A stretch of DNA of 53,707 nucleotides from Candidatus Rokuibacteriota bacterium. Its GTDB lineage: Bacteria > Methylomirabilota > Methylomirabilia > Rokubacteriales > CSP1-6. Positions 8,618-16,535 of the stretch are shown in pieces. The notes under the pieces are model-generated. The model did not search any database. It worked only from the letters and a program-made list of their open reading frames with translations, and was not told where the DNA came from. Each line of letters begins with the position of its first letter. The first letter of the stretch is position 1. A program made the translations under genes and the position numbers. The stretch spans positions 1 through 53,707 of the forward strand of contig JAUSJX010000086.1 of NCBI GenBank assembly GCA_030647435.1. Direction: 5' to 3'.

Positions 8618-9805
8618 ATGAGAGAGGCCGTCGTCGTCTCCAGCTCGCGCACCCCGCTCGCCAAATCGTTCCGGGGGTCGTTCAACATGACCCGCCCGGA
8701 TGACCTGGCCGCCCACTGCATCAAGGACGCGCTCGGAAAGGTCCCGCAGCTCGACAAGACCGAGATCGAGGACGTGATTCTCGGCTCCGCCCAGCCCAGC
8801 GGCGCCCAGGGCAACAACGTGGCGCGCGTGGCCCTCCTTCGCGCCGGCCTGCCCGTCTCCGTCGCCGGCACCACCGTCAACCGCTTCTGCTCCTCGGGGC
8901 TCCAGGCCATCGCCATGGCCGCCCACCAGATCATCGTGGGCGGGGCCGAGGCCGCCATCGGCGGCGGGCTCGAGAGCATCAGCATGATGAAGCGCGACGG
9001 CGACCCCAATCCCTGGGTCAAGGAGCACAAGCCCGGCCTCTACATGGTCATGGGCGACACGGCCGAAATCGTGGCCAAGCGCTACAAGATCAGCCGCCAG
9101 GCGCAGGACGAGTTCTCGCTGGCGAGCCAGCAGCGCACGGCGCGCGCCCAGCAGGAAGGCTTCTTCAAGGAAGAGCTGGCGCCGCTCCAGGTCGTGCGCG
9201 GCATCGTGGACAGGAAGACGGGTGAGATCACGGGCAAGGAGGACTACTACGTCGACAAGGACGAGTGCAACCGCGCCGACACGACGCTCGAGGGTCTGCT
9301 CAAGCTGGCGCCGCACTTCGACAAGGACAGCGGCCAGGGTTCGGTGACGGCCGGCAACTCCTCGCAGCTCTCGGACGGCGCCTCCGCCACCGTCCTGATG
9401 TCGCTCGACCGCGCCAAGGCGCTGGGCATCAAGCCCAAGCTGATCTTCCGCGGCTTCGCCGTCGCCGGCTGCGAGCCCGACGAGATGGGCATTGGACCCG
9501 TCTACGCGATCCCGAAACTGCTGAAGCGCATGGGCGTCAAGATGGACGAGATCGGCGTGTGGGAGCTCAACGAGGCCTTCGCCTCGCAGGTGGTCTACTG
9601 CCGCGACAAACTCGGCATCCCGATGGACAAGCTGAATCCCAACGGCGGGGCGATCTCCATCGGCCACCCCTTCGGCATGACGGGCTCGCGCATGGTCGGC
9701 ACCATCGCCAACGAGATGCTGCGGCGCAAGGCCAAGTACGGCGTGGTGACGATGTGCATCGGCGGCGGCCAGGGCGCCGCGGGTCTCTTCGAAGCCTGCC
9801 TCTAG
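8618..9805 (+). CDS. Acetyl-CoA C-acyltransferase (thiolase, 395 aa)
   Basis: Thiolase superfamily with all catalytic elements: nucleophile Cys91 in VNRFCSSG, His350 in NGGAISIGHPFGMTGSRM, and Cys380 in CIGGGQGAAG. The length is normal for FadA/AtoB-type enzymes. It condenses or cleaves 3-oxoacyl-CoA with CoA. AAAGGAG lies 7 nt before ATG 8618. With the preceding SDR it could form a minimal beta-oxidation or biosynthetic pair; the degradative direction (FadA-like) is the more usual for this subfamily, by inference. It is followed by a strong terminator-like hairpin. Confidence 0.9.
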   Translation: MREAVVVSSSRTPLAKSFRGSFNMTRPDDLAAHCIKDALGKVPQLDKTEIEDVILGSAQPSGAQGNNVARVALLRAGLPVSVAGTTVNRFCSSGLQAIAMAAHQIIVGGAEAAIGGGLESISMMKRDGDPNPWVKEHKPGLYMVMGDTAEIVAKRYKISRQAQDEFSLASQQRTARAQQEGFFKEELAPLQVVRGIVDRKTGEITGKEDYYVDKDECNRADTTLEGLLKLAPHFDKDSGQGSVTAGNSSQLSDGASATVLMSLDRAKALGIKPKLIFRGFAVAGCEPDEMGIGPVYAIPKLLKRMGVKMDEIGVWELNEAFASQVVYCRDKLGIPMDKLNPNGGAISIGHPFGMTGSRMVGTIANEMLRRKAKYGVVTMCIGGGQGAAGLFEACL

Positions 9806-9827
9806 ACGCCTGCTTCAAGACAAACAG

Positions 9828-9882
9828 AGGCCCGGGTGCCTGCGCGGGAGTCCCCGTCCCGCTGCCTGCGCCCGGGCCTTTG
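9828..9882 (+). terminator. Two-part hairpin terminator after the thiolase
   Basis: The outer stem AGGCCCGGG (9828-9836) pairs with CCCGGGCCT (9871-9879), and an inner stem GCGGGA (9844-9849) pairs with TCCCGC (9857-9862). The outer arm runs into TTT. It starts 22 nt after the thiolase stop. Confidence 0.65.
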
Positions 9883-10261
9883 CCTCGTCCGGCTCCCGGC
9901 CGCTAGGCCTGGAGCGGCCGCCCCCCAGCTTGAGGAGAGCGCTGAGCCAGCCCGCCTGACCTTATTAACCACGCCAGGATCGAGTAGTAGAAGCCGGACA
10001 CCAGGTCCGCCTGGCCCTCTCGCGGAACCGACACCCCGCGGGTCACGAGATACAGCACCTCACAGGAAGTTGGCCAGCATCTCGAGCTGCGTCCGGCTCA
10101 TCGCTCTTTCCCCTTTCGGCTTTGCCGCTTCTGTCCACTAGGACGCCGTCCTGTCTCCTTTTGTTTACAGACTCGCGGGCCGTAAACGGCGGCGGTCTGC
10201 CCGGCGTCTGGCCTGGTAGAGGGGACGCAGCCAGGCCCCCCGGGACACGGAGGACACAACG
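9883..10261. other. Intergenic stretch between thiolase and the 104-aa gene
   Basis: Apart from the thiolase terminator and the doubtful frameshifted ORF on the minus strand, I see only small dyads: AGGAC-GCC-GTCCT (10141-10153) and GTTTAC (10164-10169) with GTAAAC (10183-10188). They may be regulatory sites for the downstream gene. No convincing -35/-10 pair was found. Confidence 0.4.
9903..10101 (-). pseudogene. Possible frameshifted small gene (about 65 codons)
   Basis: On the minus strand ATG 10101 opens MSRTQLEMLANFL and then meets a stop. Skipping one T (after ...TTCCTG) continues with a plausible protein, EVLYLVTRGVSVPREG...SGFYYSILAWLI, ending at TAG 9903-9905. The total of 199 nt equals 66 codons plus one base, as expected for a single insertion. 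No family is recognised and codon evidence is thin, so this may be chance. If real, it is a small, partly hydrophobic protein broken by a +1 shift. Confidence 0.25.
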
Positions 10262-10576
10262 ATGAGGCTCAACGGGACCGTGAACATCGAACGAGACGAC
10301 AACGCCAACTACGTGCTCGGCTACGCGCCGCTAGGCGTGGACCACTTCGGCCGTCCCCAGCGCCGCTTCAAGGGCTGGCAGCAGATGGTCGCCTTCCTCC
10401 AGGGGCCGCTCCACGTGGGGGCGCAGGAAGTGCGCGCGGCGCTCAATGCGCTCTTGCGCAACGGCGCCTACTGCCTCGACGGCGTGTGGCTGTCGGAGGC
10501 GGAGATGCAGGAGCACGGCCTGGGCCGCGCGCTCTGCCTGGAAGCTCCAGGTGGGCTCGCTTACGCTCGCGCCTAA
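10262..10576 (+). CDS. Hypothetical protein, 104 aa
   Basis: I do not recognise a family. The start ATG 10262 has CGGAGG about 7 nt upstream, which supports a real gene. The protein is soluble-looking with mixed charge, contains a WQQMVAFLQ segment and a helix-rich middle (AQEVRAALNALLRNGAYCLDG), and has one Cys. It stands alone between a terminated thiolase gene and the FecR-like gene, and is followed by a perfect short dyad that could regulate the next gene. Confidence 0.55.
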   Translation: MRLNGTVNIERDDNANYVLGYAPLGVDHFGRPQRRFKGWQQMVAFLQGPLHVGAQEVRAALNALLRNGAYCLDGVWLSEAEMQEHGLGRALCLEAPGGLAYARA

Positions 10577-10602
10577 CGTGCCCGCCCTTATCCTGCGAGC
10601 GT

Positions 10603-10620
10603 ATTGGACCTTGGTCCAAT
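10603..10620. promoter_or_regulatory. Dyad ATTGGACC-TT-GGTCCAAT, possible operator
   Basis: An 8-bp perfect inverted repeat with a 2-base spacer in an AT-richer pocket 220 nt before the FecR-like gene. Size and symmetry suit a dimeric transcription factor (MarR, Rrf2 or similar). The factor cannot be named from the sequence. Confidence 0.4.
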
Positions 10621-10839
10621 GGAGGGACGGAATGGCGTCGCCCATAATTGGTTATCATGGAGTCCAGCCTGCCACGGTCGAGGTAGTGCGGTTGCCTCGG
10701 TGAGGCAGAGTGTGCAAGCTTTGGACATCGGGCCAGGGCCGGGTGTCTGTGATTGGCATCTTTGGAGTAGGGGCAGAGAGTGCAGTCAGGATTCACGCTC
10801 CGGGGCCCATCACCTAACCAGACGCAGGAGGATCCAGGT

Positions 10840-12834
10840 ATGCGGACCAGGCGGTGGATCGGGTTCATGGTGGTGCTCGGCGTCCTGACAGGAGCCGCAC
10901 CGGCCGCGCGAGCGGCCGACTCGCCGGACCCGCAGCAGACCGAGTTCGACCAGACCCCGCCGCGGCTCAGCTACGCGGACGGGAAGGTTTCGTTTTGGCG
11001 TCAGGGTGCCGACGACTGGTCGGCGGCCCAGGTCAATACTCCCCTCGCTCCGGGCGACGAGGTGTATACCGCGTCTCCGGCCAACCTGGAAATCCAGATT
11101 GGCTCCCGCGCCTTCGTGCGTACGTGGGCGAACACCCAGCTCGGTCTGGTCAACCAGGAGCCGGGTTTTCTCCAGTTCAAGGTGACAGCGGGTTCCGCCT
11201 CCTTTGACCTTCGCACAATCGAGCCCGGGACCACGGTGGAGGTCGCCACGCCGAACGCGGCCCTCACCATCGAGCACGCGGGCTACTACCGCGTGGACGT
11301 CACGGGGGAGCGCACGGCGTTCATCACCCGCCGAGGCGGCCAGGCCACCGTCACCCCAGCCAGCGGGGCGGCCGTTGTCATCACGCCGAGCGAGGAAGTC
11401 GTCGTCGAGGGCACGTCGAGCCCGCGACTTACCTCCTACGTGGCGCCGCAGCTCGATGACTGGGACAAATGGAACTACGCCCGCAGCAGGGCGCACCTGG
11501 ACGCGGTGAGCGCCCGCTACGTCTCCCCCGGAACGTACGGCGTGAGCGATCTCGACCGTTATGGGACGTGGCGAAACGTCCCCACCTACGGCTCTGTTTG
11601 GATCCCGACCACGGTGCAGTCCGGATGGGCCCCGTACACTACGGGATCCTGGACGCTCGATCCTACCTACGGCTGGACCTGGGTGGACACCGCGCCGTGG
11701 GGTTGGGCGCCCTATCACCATGGGCGCTGGGTCTCCGTGAACGGCTTCTGGGGCTGGGCGCCGGGGCCGCTGGTGGTGAGGCCGGTCTATGCTCCCGCCC
11801 TCGTCGCTTTCTTCGGCGGGCCCAGTCTGCGCGTCGGCATCAGCGTCGGCGGGCCGGTCTTGGGCTGGGTGGCGCTCGGGTGGGGTGAGCCGCTCGTGCC
11901 CTGGTGGGGGCGGCCGGGCTTCGTTCACGAGCCGTCGTGGGGCGGCTGGGGCGGCCCGCGCGTCGTGAACAACGTGGTCATCAACAACACGACCGTGGTG
12001 AACGTGCAGAACATCAACGTCTACGGCAACAGCAGCGTGCCGAACGCCGTGGTGGTGGTCAACGAGAATCGCTTCGGCCGCGGCCCCATCACGGCGGCGC
12101 GCGTCACCCAGGTGGACGTGAAGAGCCTCCAGCCGACCCACGCCGCGCCCCAGGTCACCGCCACGGCCGCGAGCTTCGTGCCCACGGCGAGCCGCGGCGG
12201 CCGGCCTCCAGAGGAGAGCCTGAAGCGATCGGTGGTCGCCACGCGCCCGCCGCATGCGGGGCCGGCATCGGGCGCCGGGGAGGAACGGAAGGCGGGGCCG
12301 CCGGGGACTCCCACGCCGGCGCCGCACCTCGTCTCGGCGCCGCCTCGGCACGAGCCCGATGCGGTGCCGGCCCGTCCGCCTCTCGGGCAGAGCAACGTCG
12401 AGCGCCGTACACCCGATGGCGCTCAGCCGCTCTCGCCTCCGAAGCCGCCCGTGGCTCGCCCGATGCCATTGCCGGCCCAGCGCGAGCCGCAGGTGGCCGC
12501 GCCGGTTCCGACGACGCCCTCACCGCCGGCCGCTCCCGCGACACCACCTGCGCCTCCGGGCCGTCGGCCTGAGCAGCCGCAGGTGGCGGCCCCGTCCGTC
12601 GCTCCCGCGACAGCGCCTCCGGCTCCGGCCCGTCGTCCCGAGAAGTCGCAGGTGGTTGCCCCGTCACCGGGTGCGCCCCCGTCGCCGGCCGCTCCCGCGA
12701 CAGCGCCTCCGGCCCCTGCCCGTCGTCCCGAGGCGGCGGCCCCGCCGGCCCGTCATCCGCTTCCGGGTGAGCCCGCCAATCGGCTCTCGCCGAATCGGGG
12801 CGAGACGCAGCCGCCCCCGCCCGCCCAGCGCTAA
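10840..12834 (+). CDS. FecR-domain, DUF6600-type exported protein with Pro-rich tail (664 aa)
   Basis: ATG 10840 follows GCAGGAGG and opens a signal peptide (about 1-26, ending ARAAD). Residues about 30-200 resemble a FecR-type beta domain (APGDEVYTASPANLEIQIG, VEVATPNAALTIEHAGYYRV). Residues about 230-330 are the Trp/Tyr-rich block with repeated PYT/WAPY/GWAPG motifs typical of DUF6600 proteins. The last 200 residues are low-complexity Pro/Ala/Arg. No TonB-anchoring or sigma-factor gene lies nearby, so this is not a classical FecIR system. A cell-surface or periplasmic structural role is likely but unproven. Confidence 0.75.
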   Translation: MRTRRWIGFMVVLGVLTGAAPAARAADSPDPQQTEFDQTPPRLSYADGKVSFWRQGADDWSAAQVNTPLAPGDEVYTASPANLEIQIGSRAFVRTWANTQLGLVNQEPGFLQFKVTAGSASFDLRTIEPGTTVEVATPNAALTIEHAGYYRVDVTGERTAFITRRGGQATVTPASGAAVVITPSEEVVVEGTSSPRLTSYVAPQLDDWDKWNYARSRAHLDAVSARYVSPGTYGVSDLDRYGTWRNVPTYGSVWIPTTVQSGWAPYTTGSWTLDPTYGWTWVDTAPWGWAPYHHGRWVSVNGFWGWAPGPLVVRPVYAPALVAFFGGPSLRVGISVGGPVLGWVALGWGEPLVPWWGRPGFVHEPSWGGWGGPRVVNNVVINNTTVVNVQNINVYGNSSVPNAVVVVNENRFGRGPITAARVTQVDVKSLQPTHAAPQVTATAASFVPTASRGGRPPEESLKRSVVATRPPHAGPASGAGEERKAGPPGTPTPAPHLVSAPPRHEPDAVPARPPLGQSNVERRTPDGAQPLSPPKPPVARPMPLPAQREPQVAAPVPTTPSPPAAPATPPAPPGRRPEQPQVAAPSVAPATAPPAPARRPEKSQVVAPSPGAPPSPAAPATAPPAPARRPEAAAPPARHPLPGEPANRLSPNRGETQPPPPAQR

Positions 12835-13050
12835 ACGGCGCCCGCCGGGCGAACGGCGAGACAGGGCCCAGAGCAGGCTCGCGGCCGTCAGCCTCGAGAG
12901 CCGGGAAGGCCATCGCCCCCCCTTCAGCTCTCGGGCCGTCAGCAGCCACCGGGGCCGCGCGGCGAGCGCAGGGTGTCCGAGTCGAAAGCCCGGCTACGCC
13001 TTACGCTCTCCGCGCGTGCTTGAGGCGCTGGTCAGCTTGGAGGGCGTCGG
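12835..13050. other. Convergent intergenic stretch, nothing recognised
   Basis: About 216 nt separate the FecR-like gene from the convergent ATP-grasp gene. I see no strong hairpin, promoter or coding signal. Confidence 0.4.
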
Positions 13051-14286
13051 TTAACGGATGGTGAAGTCCAGCAGTGCGTGGGCGTGGCGCAGCGAGGCTT
13101 CGGCATCGGCGGGCGTCGTGGCGCGGGAGAAGATGAAGCCGAGATAGCGCGATCCCTCGGGCAGCGGGACGACCGGGTGGCCCTTGGGGATGGAGATGGT
13201 GACGTCCTCGATACCGGCGACGGCCCGCGCGGCGTCGAGGCCGCGGACCTCTTCGAGGATGCCGCCGCGCGGGATCGGGATCATCATGACGCCCGCGGCG
13301 GGACGCTCACGCTCGAGCGAGGCGATCGGCCAGCCCAGCGCGTGGCGCAGGATGATCTCCTCGAGCGACATCCCGGTGCCGAAGCGCAGCGTGCGCGAGC
13401 ACAGCCCCCCGATGGAGCGCGCGGCCAGTTCGATGAGCCAGGGCCCCGCATCATTAATACGCATCTCGGCGTGGACGGGCCCGTCTGAAAGCCCGAGCGC
13501 CCGGGCGGCCTGCCCCGCAGACGCAGCGACCGCCCTTTGGGTCACCTCGGGCAGCCGGGAGGGCGTGACGTAGATCGTCTCCTCGAAGAAGGGCCCGTCG
13601 AGCGGATCCGGCTTGTCGAAGATTGCCAGCGTCGCCAGGCTCCCTTCCGTCAGCATCCCCTCGAGCGACACCTCGACGCCCGGCACGAAATCCTCCACGA
13701 GGATCTTCGACGCGCCGTCTCCCAGCGCCTGGACATCGGACTCGCTGAGGATGGCCGCGATGCGTGTCCACGACGCGGCGAACTCGGCCCGCGTGTCGGC
13801 GCGGATGACGCCGCGGCTCGCCGAGAGGACGAGCGGCTTGAGCACGCACGGGAAGCGCGCGCGCGCCGCGACGGCCTGCGGGTCGTCCGTGACGGAGAAG
13901 ACCGCGAAGCCGGGCTGGCGCACCCCACCCCGCGCCAGCGCCTCTCGCATGGCCTGCTTGTTCCGCGTGGCGGCGACTGCGGAGAGCGCGTTGGCGCGGA
14001 GCCCCAGCGCCTGGCCGATGGCGGCGCCCACCACGGTGGTCGCGTCGTCCACGGGCACGACGGCGGCGACCGGGCGGGTGCGCGCGTAGTCGCGCATGAG
14101 CGCGGCGGCGGCAGCCGGGTCGCCGAACGGCAGCGACAGGAGATGATCCGGGAGGGCTGCGGCCAGCGTGTTAGGCCGCTCCGCCGCCACCACCAGGTCC
14201 ACGTCGAGGCGGCGCGCCGCCTCCACGAAGTCCTCGGTGCGGTAGGTCGTCGTCGGGACCAGCAGGAGCAGTCGCGGCTGCGTCAC
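13051..14286 (-). CDS. ATP-grasp domain ligase (411 aa)
   Basis: ATP-grasp fold: N-terminal Rossmann-like part with VVPVDDATT (77-84), ATP-binding CVLKPLVLSASRGV (147-160), VEDFVPGVEVSLEGML (197-211), and metal-binding HAEMRI...WLIELAARSIGG (Glu274, Glu286, Arg290). This resembles the carbamoyl-phosphate-synthase-like or L-amino-acid-ligase group (carnosine-synthase-like), which joins a carboxylate to an amine through an acyl phosphate. Substrates are unknown. The GTG 14286 start has no Shine-Dalgarno sequence and lies 16 nt from the palindromic element at 14302-14428. Confidence 0.78.
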   Translation of the reverse strand: MTQPRLLLLVPTTTYRTEDFVEAARRLDVDLVVAAERPNTLAAALPDHLLSLPFGDPAAAAALMRDYARTRPVAAVVPVDDATTVVGAAIGQALGLRANALSAVAATRNKQAMREALARGGVRQPGFAVFSVTDDPQAVAARARFPCVLKPLVLSASRGVIRADTRAEFAASWTRIAAILSESDVQALGDGASKILVEDFVPGVEVSLEGMLTEGSLATLAIFDKPDPLDGPFFEETIYVTPSRLPEVTQRAVAASAGQAARALGLSDGPVHAEMRINDAGPWLIELAARSIGGLCSRTLRFGTGMSLEEIILRHALGWPIASLERERPAAGVMMIPIPRGGILEEVRGLDAARAVAGIEDVTISIPKGHPVVPLPEGSRYLGFIFSRATTPADAEASLRHAHALLDFTIR

Positions 14287-14301
14287 GGGTCAGTCGGCGC
14301 A

Positions 14302-14428
14302 GGCACTGGGTCAAGTTGCGAGCCAGACGAGGCCCGCGTGAGTCGGCAGCCCGAGACGTACGTGGGTGTACGTTGAGGGCTGCCGACGAGCGAGAACGAA
14401 GTATGGCGAAGCAAATTGGCCCAGTGCC
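14302..14428. mobile_element. Nested palindromic element, MITE-like (127 bp)
   Basis: The outer arms (14302-14319 and 14411-14428) are inverted repeats matching at 16 of 18 positions, starting GGCACTGGG. Inside is a perfect 11-bp stem, GTCGGCAGCCC (14342-14352) with GGGCTGCCGAC (14377-14387). That in turn encloses ACGTAC/GTACGT. No open reading frame or clear target duplication is seen. The architecture suits a non-autonomous transposon, a structured RNA or a strong bidirectional terminator between divergent genes. Divergent promoters for both neighbours would have to lie in or beside it. Confidence 0.5.
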
Positions 14429-14504
14429 ACATGGCGGCCCCATTGAGCCCCTGATGCTGTAAGGTGTCAAGCCGGGCCACGCGTCAGGCCAAGGAGGCAC
14501 ATCC

Positions 14505-14528
14505 ATGAAGGTCGGGATCATGCCATGA
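14505..14528 (+). CDS. Seven-codon leader ORF made by duplication of the next gene's start
   Basis: ATG 14505 has AAGGAGG at the right distance and encodes MKVGIMP before TGA 14526-14528, which overlaps the ATG of the LLM oxidoreductase (14525) as ATGA. Units 14505-14524 and 14525-14544 are a 20-bp tandem duplication with three differences. Because 20 is not a multiple of three, the ribosome site now serves the leader and the real gene depends on re-initiation. Confidence 0.65.
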   Translation: MKVGIMP

Positions 14529-15463
14529 AGGTAGGGATCATGATCGAAGGGCAGGAAGGGCTCACGTGGGAGCGCTGGTTCCGGCTGGCGCAGGCGGCCG
14601 AGGACCTGGGCTACGAGTCGCTGTGCCGCTCCGACCATCTCACGGGCCTCGGCGGCGAGTCCAAGCGGCCGTCGCTCGAGACGTGGACGTCGCTGACGGC
14701 GCTCGCGCTCCGCACGAAGCGCATCCGCTTCGGCCCTATGGTCTCGCCGCTGACCTTCTACCACCCGGCGCTCCTCGCCAAGATGGCCGCGGCGGTGGAC
14801 ACCCTCTCGGGCGGCCGGCTGGATCTCGGCCTCGGCGCCGGCTGGAACGAGCACGAGCACCGGATGTTCGGCGTGCCCTTCCTGACGGTCAAGGAGCGGC
14901 TCGACAGGCTCGAGGCGGGCGCGCGGCTCATCCGCTCGCTCGAGAAGGGCCAGCCTGTCACGTTCAAGCAGCCGCACTTCCCGTTGGAGAAGGCCGAGAG
15001 CTTCCCCCTGCCCGCAACGGGCCGCTACCGCATCGTCATCGGCGGGCGCGGCGAGAAGCGCACGCTCAAGATCGTCGCCGAGTTCGCGGATGAGTGGAAC
15101 GTGACGCGCGTGGACATCCCCGGCTTCGTCCAGAAGCGCGCCGTGCTGGCCGAGCACAGCCGCGCCTTCGGCCGCGACCCCGAGGCCATCGCGCGCTCGT
15201 TGATGATCCCCTGCGCCATCGGGCGCGATTCGGCCGAGGTCGCGAACCGTATCGCCGGCATGCGCGCCATCTTCCCCGCGCTGCCCGCCGACGAGGCCGC
15301 GTGGCACGCGGCGTCCTTCCTCGCGGGCTCGCCGGAGCGCATCGTCGCGGACCTCAAGGCCTGGAAGCAGGCCGGGCTCCAGCGCGTGCTGCTCCAGACG
15401 CTCGACCAGGAAGATCTCCCAGGCCTCGAGCTCTTCGCGCGCGAGGTCATGCCGAAGCTCTGA
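14525..15463 (+). CDS. LLM-class flavin/F420-dependent oxidoreductase (312 aa)
   Basis: Luciferase-like TIM-barrel protein: MKVGIMIEGQ start, CRSDHLTGL, LALRTKRIRFGPMVSPLTFYHPALLAKMAAAVDTLSGGRLDLGLGAGWNE-type core (about 60-115, typical of F420-dependent LLM enzymes), and C-terminal GSPERIVADL. Such enzymes use F420H2 or FMNH2 to reduce or oxygenate organic substrates; which cofactor is used cannot be decided here. The ribosome site is separated from this ATG by the duplicated leader ORF. It precedes an importer and a UbiD gene, so a role in the same catabolic route is plausible. Confidence 0.8.
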   Translation: MKVGIMIEGQEGLTWERWFRLAQAAEDLGYESLCRSDHLTGLGGESKRPSLETWTSLTALALRTKRIRFGPMVSPLTFYHPALLAKMAAAVDTLSGGRLDLGLGAGWNEHEHRMFGVPFLTVKERLDRLEAGARLIRSLEKGQPVTFKQPHFPLEKAESFPLPATGRYRIVIGGRGEKRTLKIVAEFADEWNVTRVDIPGFVQKRAVLAEHSRAFGRDPEAIARSLMIPCAIGRDSAEVANRIAGMRAIFPALPADEAAWHAASFLAGSPERIVADLKAWKQAGLQRVLLQTLDQEDLPGLELFAREVMPKL

Positions 15464-15482
15464 CGGTGCGAGTGTCGCGCGC

Positions 15483-15511
15483 TTGAATCCGTTCGCCCAC
15501 CCGCGTAATCT
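15483..15511 (+). promoter_or_regulatory. Sigma-70-type promoter before the importer operon
   Basis: TTGAAT (15483-15488), a 17-nt spacer and TAATCT (15506-15511) lie 32 nt before GTG 15543. The spacing is ideal and each hexamer keeps the most conserved bases. Confidence 0.45.
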
Positions 15512-15542
15512 AGCGCCGCACCCCCCACTAGGAGGCCAACCC

Positions 15543-16526
15543 GTGACACTGTTCGCGCGCCGGTGGATCCGCCTCGCCGCCCTGGCTGCATCTCTCGCGG
15601 TTCCGCTCCCGGCCTTTGCGGCCGAGGTCGTCAGGATGGGCGACCTGCCCGCGATCACGAACGCCGGGCTCTACATCGCGATCGAGAAGGGCTACTTCCA
15701 GGCTCGGGGCATCACGGTGGAGACCGAGCGCTTCGCCTCGGCGGGCAAGATGATCGCCCCGCTCGCCACGGGGCAGCTCGACGTCGCCGTCGGCGCGCCC
15801 TCGGCCGGGCTCTACAACGCCATCGCGGGCGGCATGGACTTCAGGGTCGTGGCCGACAAGGGGCAGCTGCGCCCCGGCGGGAGCTTCGTCCCGGTGATCG
15901 TCCGCAAGGACCTCGTCGATTCCGGCCGTGTCAAGTCCATCAAGGACCTCAAGGGCCTCAAGGTGGCGAACGGCGCCAAGGGCATCACCCTCGACTACCT
16001 CCTCGCCAAGTTGCTCGAGCAGGCCGGCCTGGGCTTCGACGCGGTCGACGTCGTGTACCTGTCCTATCCCGACGCCATCAAGGCGCTCGCGAGCAAGGCC
16101 GTGGACGCCGCCATCGCGCCCGAGCCCTGGGGCGTGCAGGCCGAGCAGCAGAAGGCCGGCGTGCGCCTCTTCCTCACCGAGCAGACCCCTGCCGTCGCCA
16201 CCTTCCAGGTGGGCGTGATCATGTACGCGGGCAAGTTCATCAAGGAGCGCCCGAAAGTGGCGCGGGAGTTCCTGCAGGCCTACGTCCAGGGCATCAAGTA
16301 CTACAGCCAGCGCGGGCTCAAGGATCCCGAGGTCGCCGGGATCCTGTCGAAGCACACCAAGGTCCCCGTCGAGACAATCCAGGCCACGATCCCCTTCTAC
16401 GTCGACCCCGGCGCGCGCCCGCGGGTGCAGGACCTGGCCACGCTCCAGGACTGGTTCCACCAAATGGGGTGGGTGAAGGAGAAGGTCCCGATGGAGCGGG
16501 TGGTCGACCTCTCCTTCCTCGAGTAG
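15543..16526 (+). CDS. NMT1/SsuA-type ABC substrate-binding protein (327 aa)
   Basis: Periplasmic binding protein of the NMT1/THI5-like family: signal peptide (about 1-22, ending PAFAAEV), then GDLPAITNAGLYIAIEKGYFQARGI, the usual opening of SsuA/TauA/ThiY-like proteins, and an LDVAVGAPSAGLYNA ligand-pocket loop. GTG 15543 is chosen because AGGAGG lies 7 nt before it and the signal peptide starts there. The ATPase and permease follow, making a complete importer. Candidate ligands are sulfonates, nitrate/pyrimidine-type compounds or aromatic carboxylates. The adjacent UbiD decarboxylase points to a carboxylate, by inference. Confidence 0.85.
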   Translation: MTLFARRWIRLAALAASLAVPLPAFAAEVVRMGDLPAITNAGLYIAIEKGYFQARGITVETERFASAGKMIAPLATGQLDVAVGAPSAGLYNAIAGGMDFRVVADKGQLRPGGSFVPVIVRKDLVDSGRVKSIKDLKGLKVANGAKGITLDYLLAKLLEQAGLGFDAVDVVYLSYPDAIKALASKAVDAAIAPEPWGVQAEQQKAGVRLFLTEQTPAVATFQVGVIMYAGKFIKERPKVAREFLQAYVQGIKYYSQRGLKDPEVAGILSKHTKVPVETIQATIPFYVDPGARPRVQDLATLQDWFHQMGWVKEKVPMERVVDLSFLE

Positions 16527-16535
16527 GCGGGACGC

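Noticed and set aside
10750-10768. Sigma-54 promoter (TTGGCATCTTTGGAG) before the FecR-like gene
   Set aside because: The -12 GC is missing at the required 10-nt spacing.
14302-14428. Integron attC site
   Set aside because: The ends lack the GTTRRRY and RYYYAAC core sites and no integrase or cassette array is present; the MITE-like or structured-element reading fits better.
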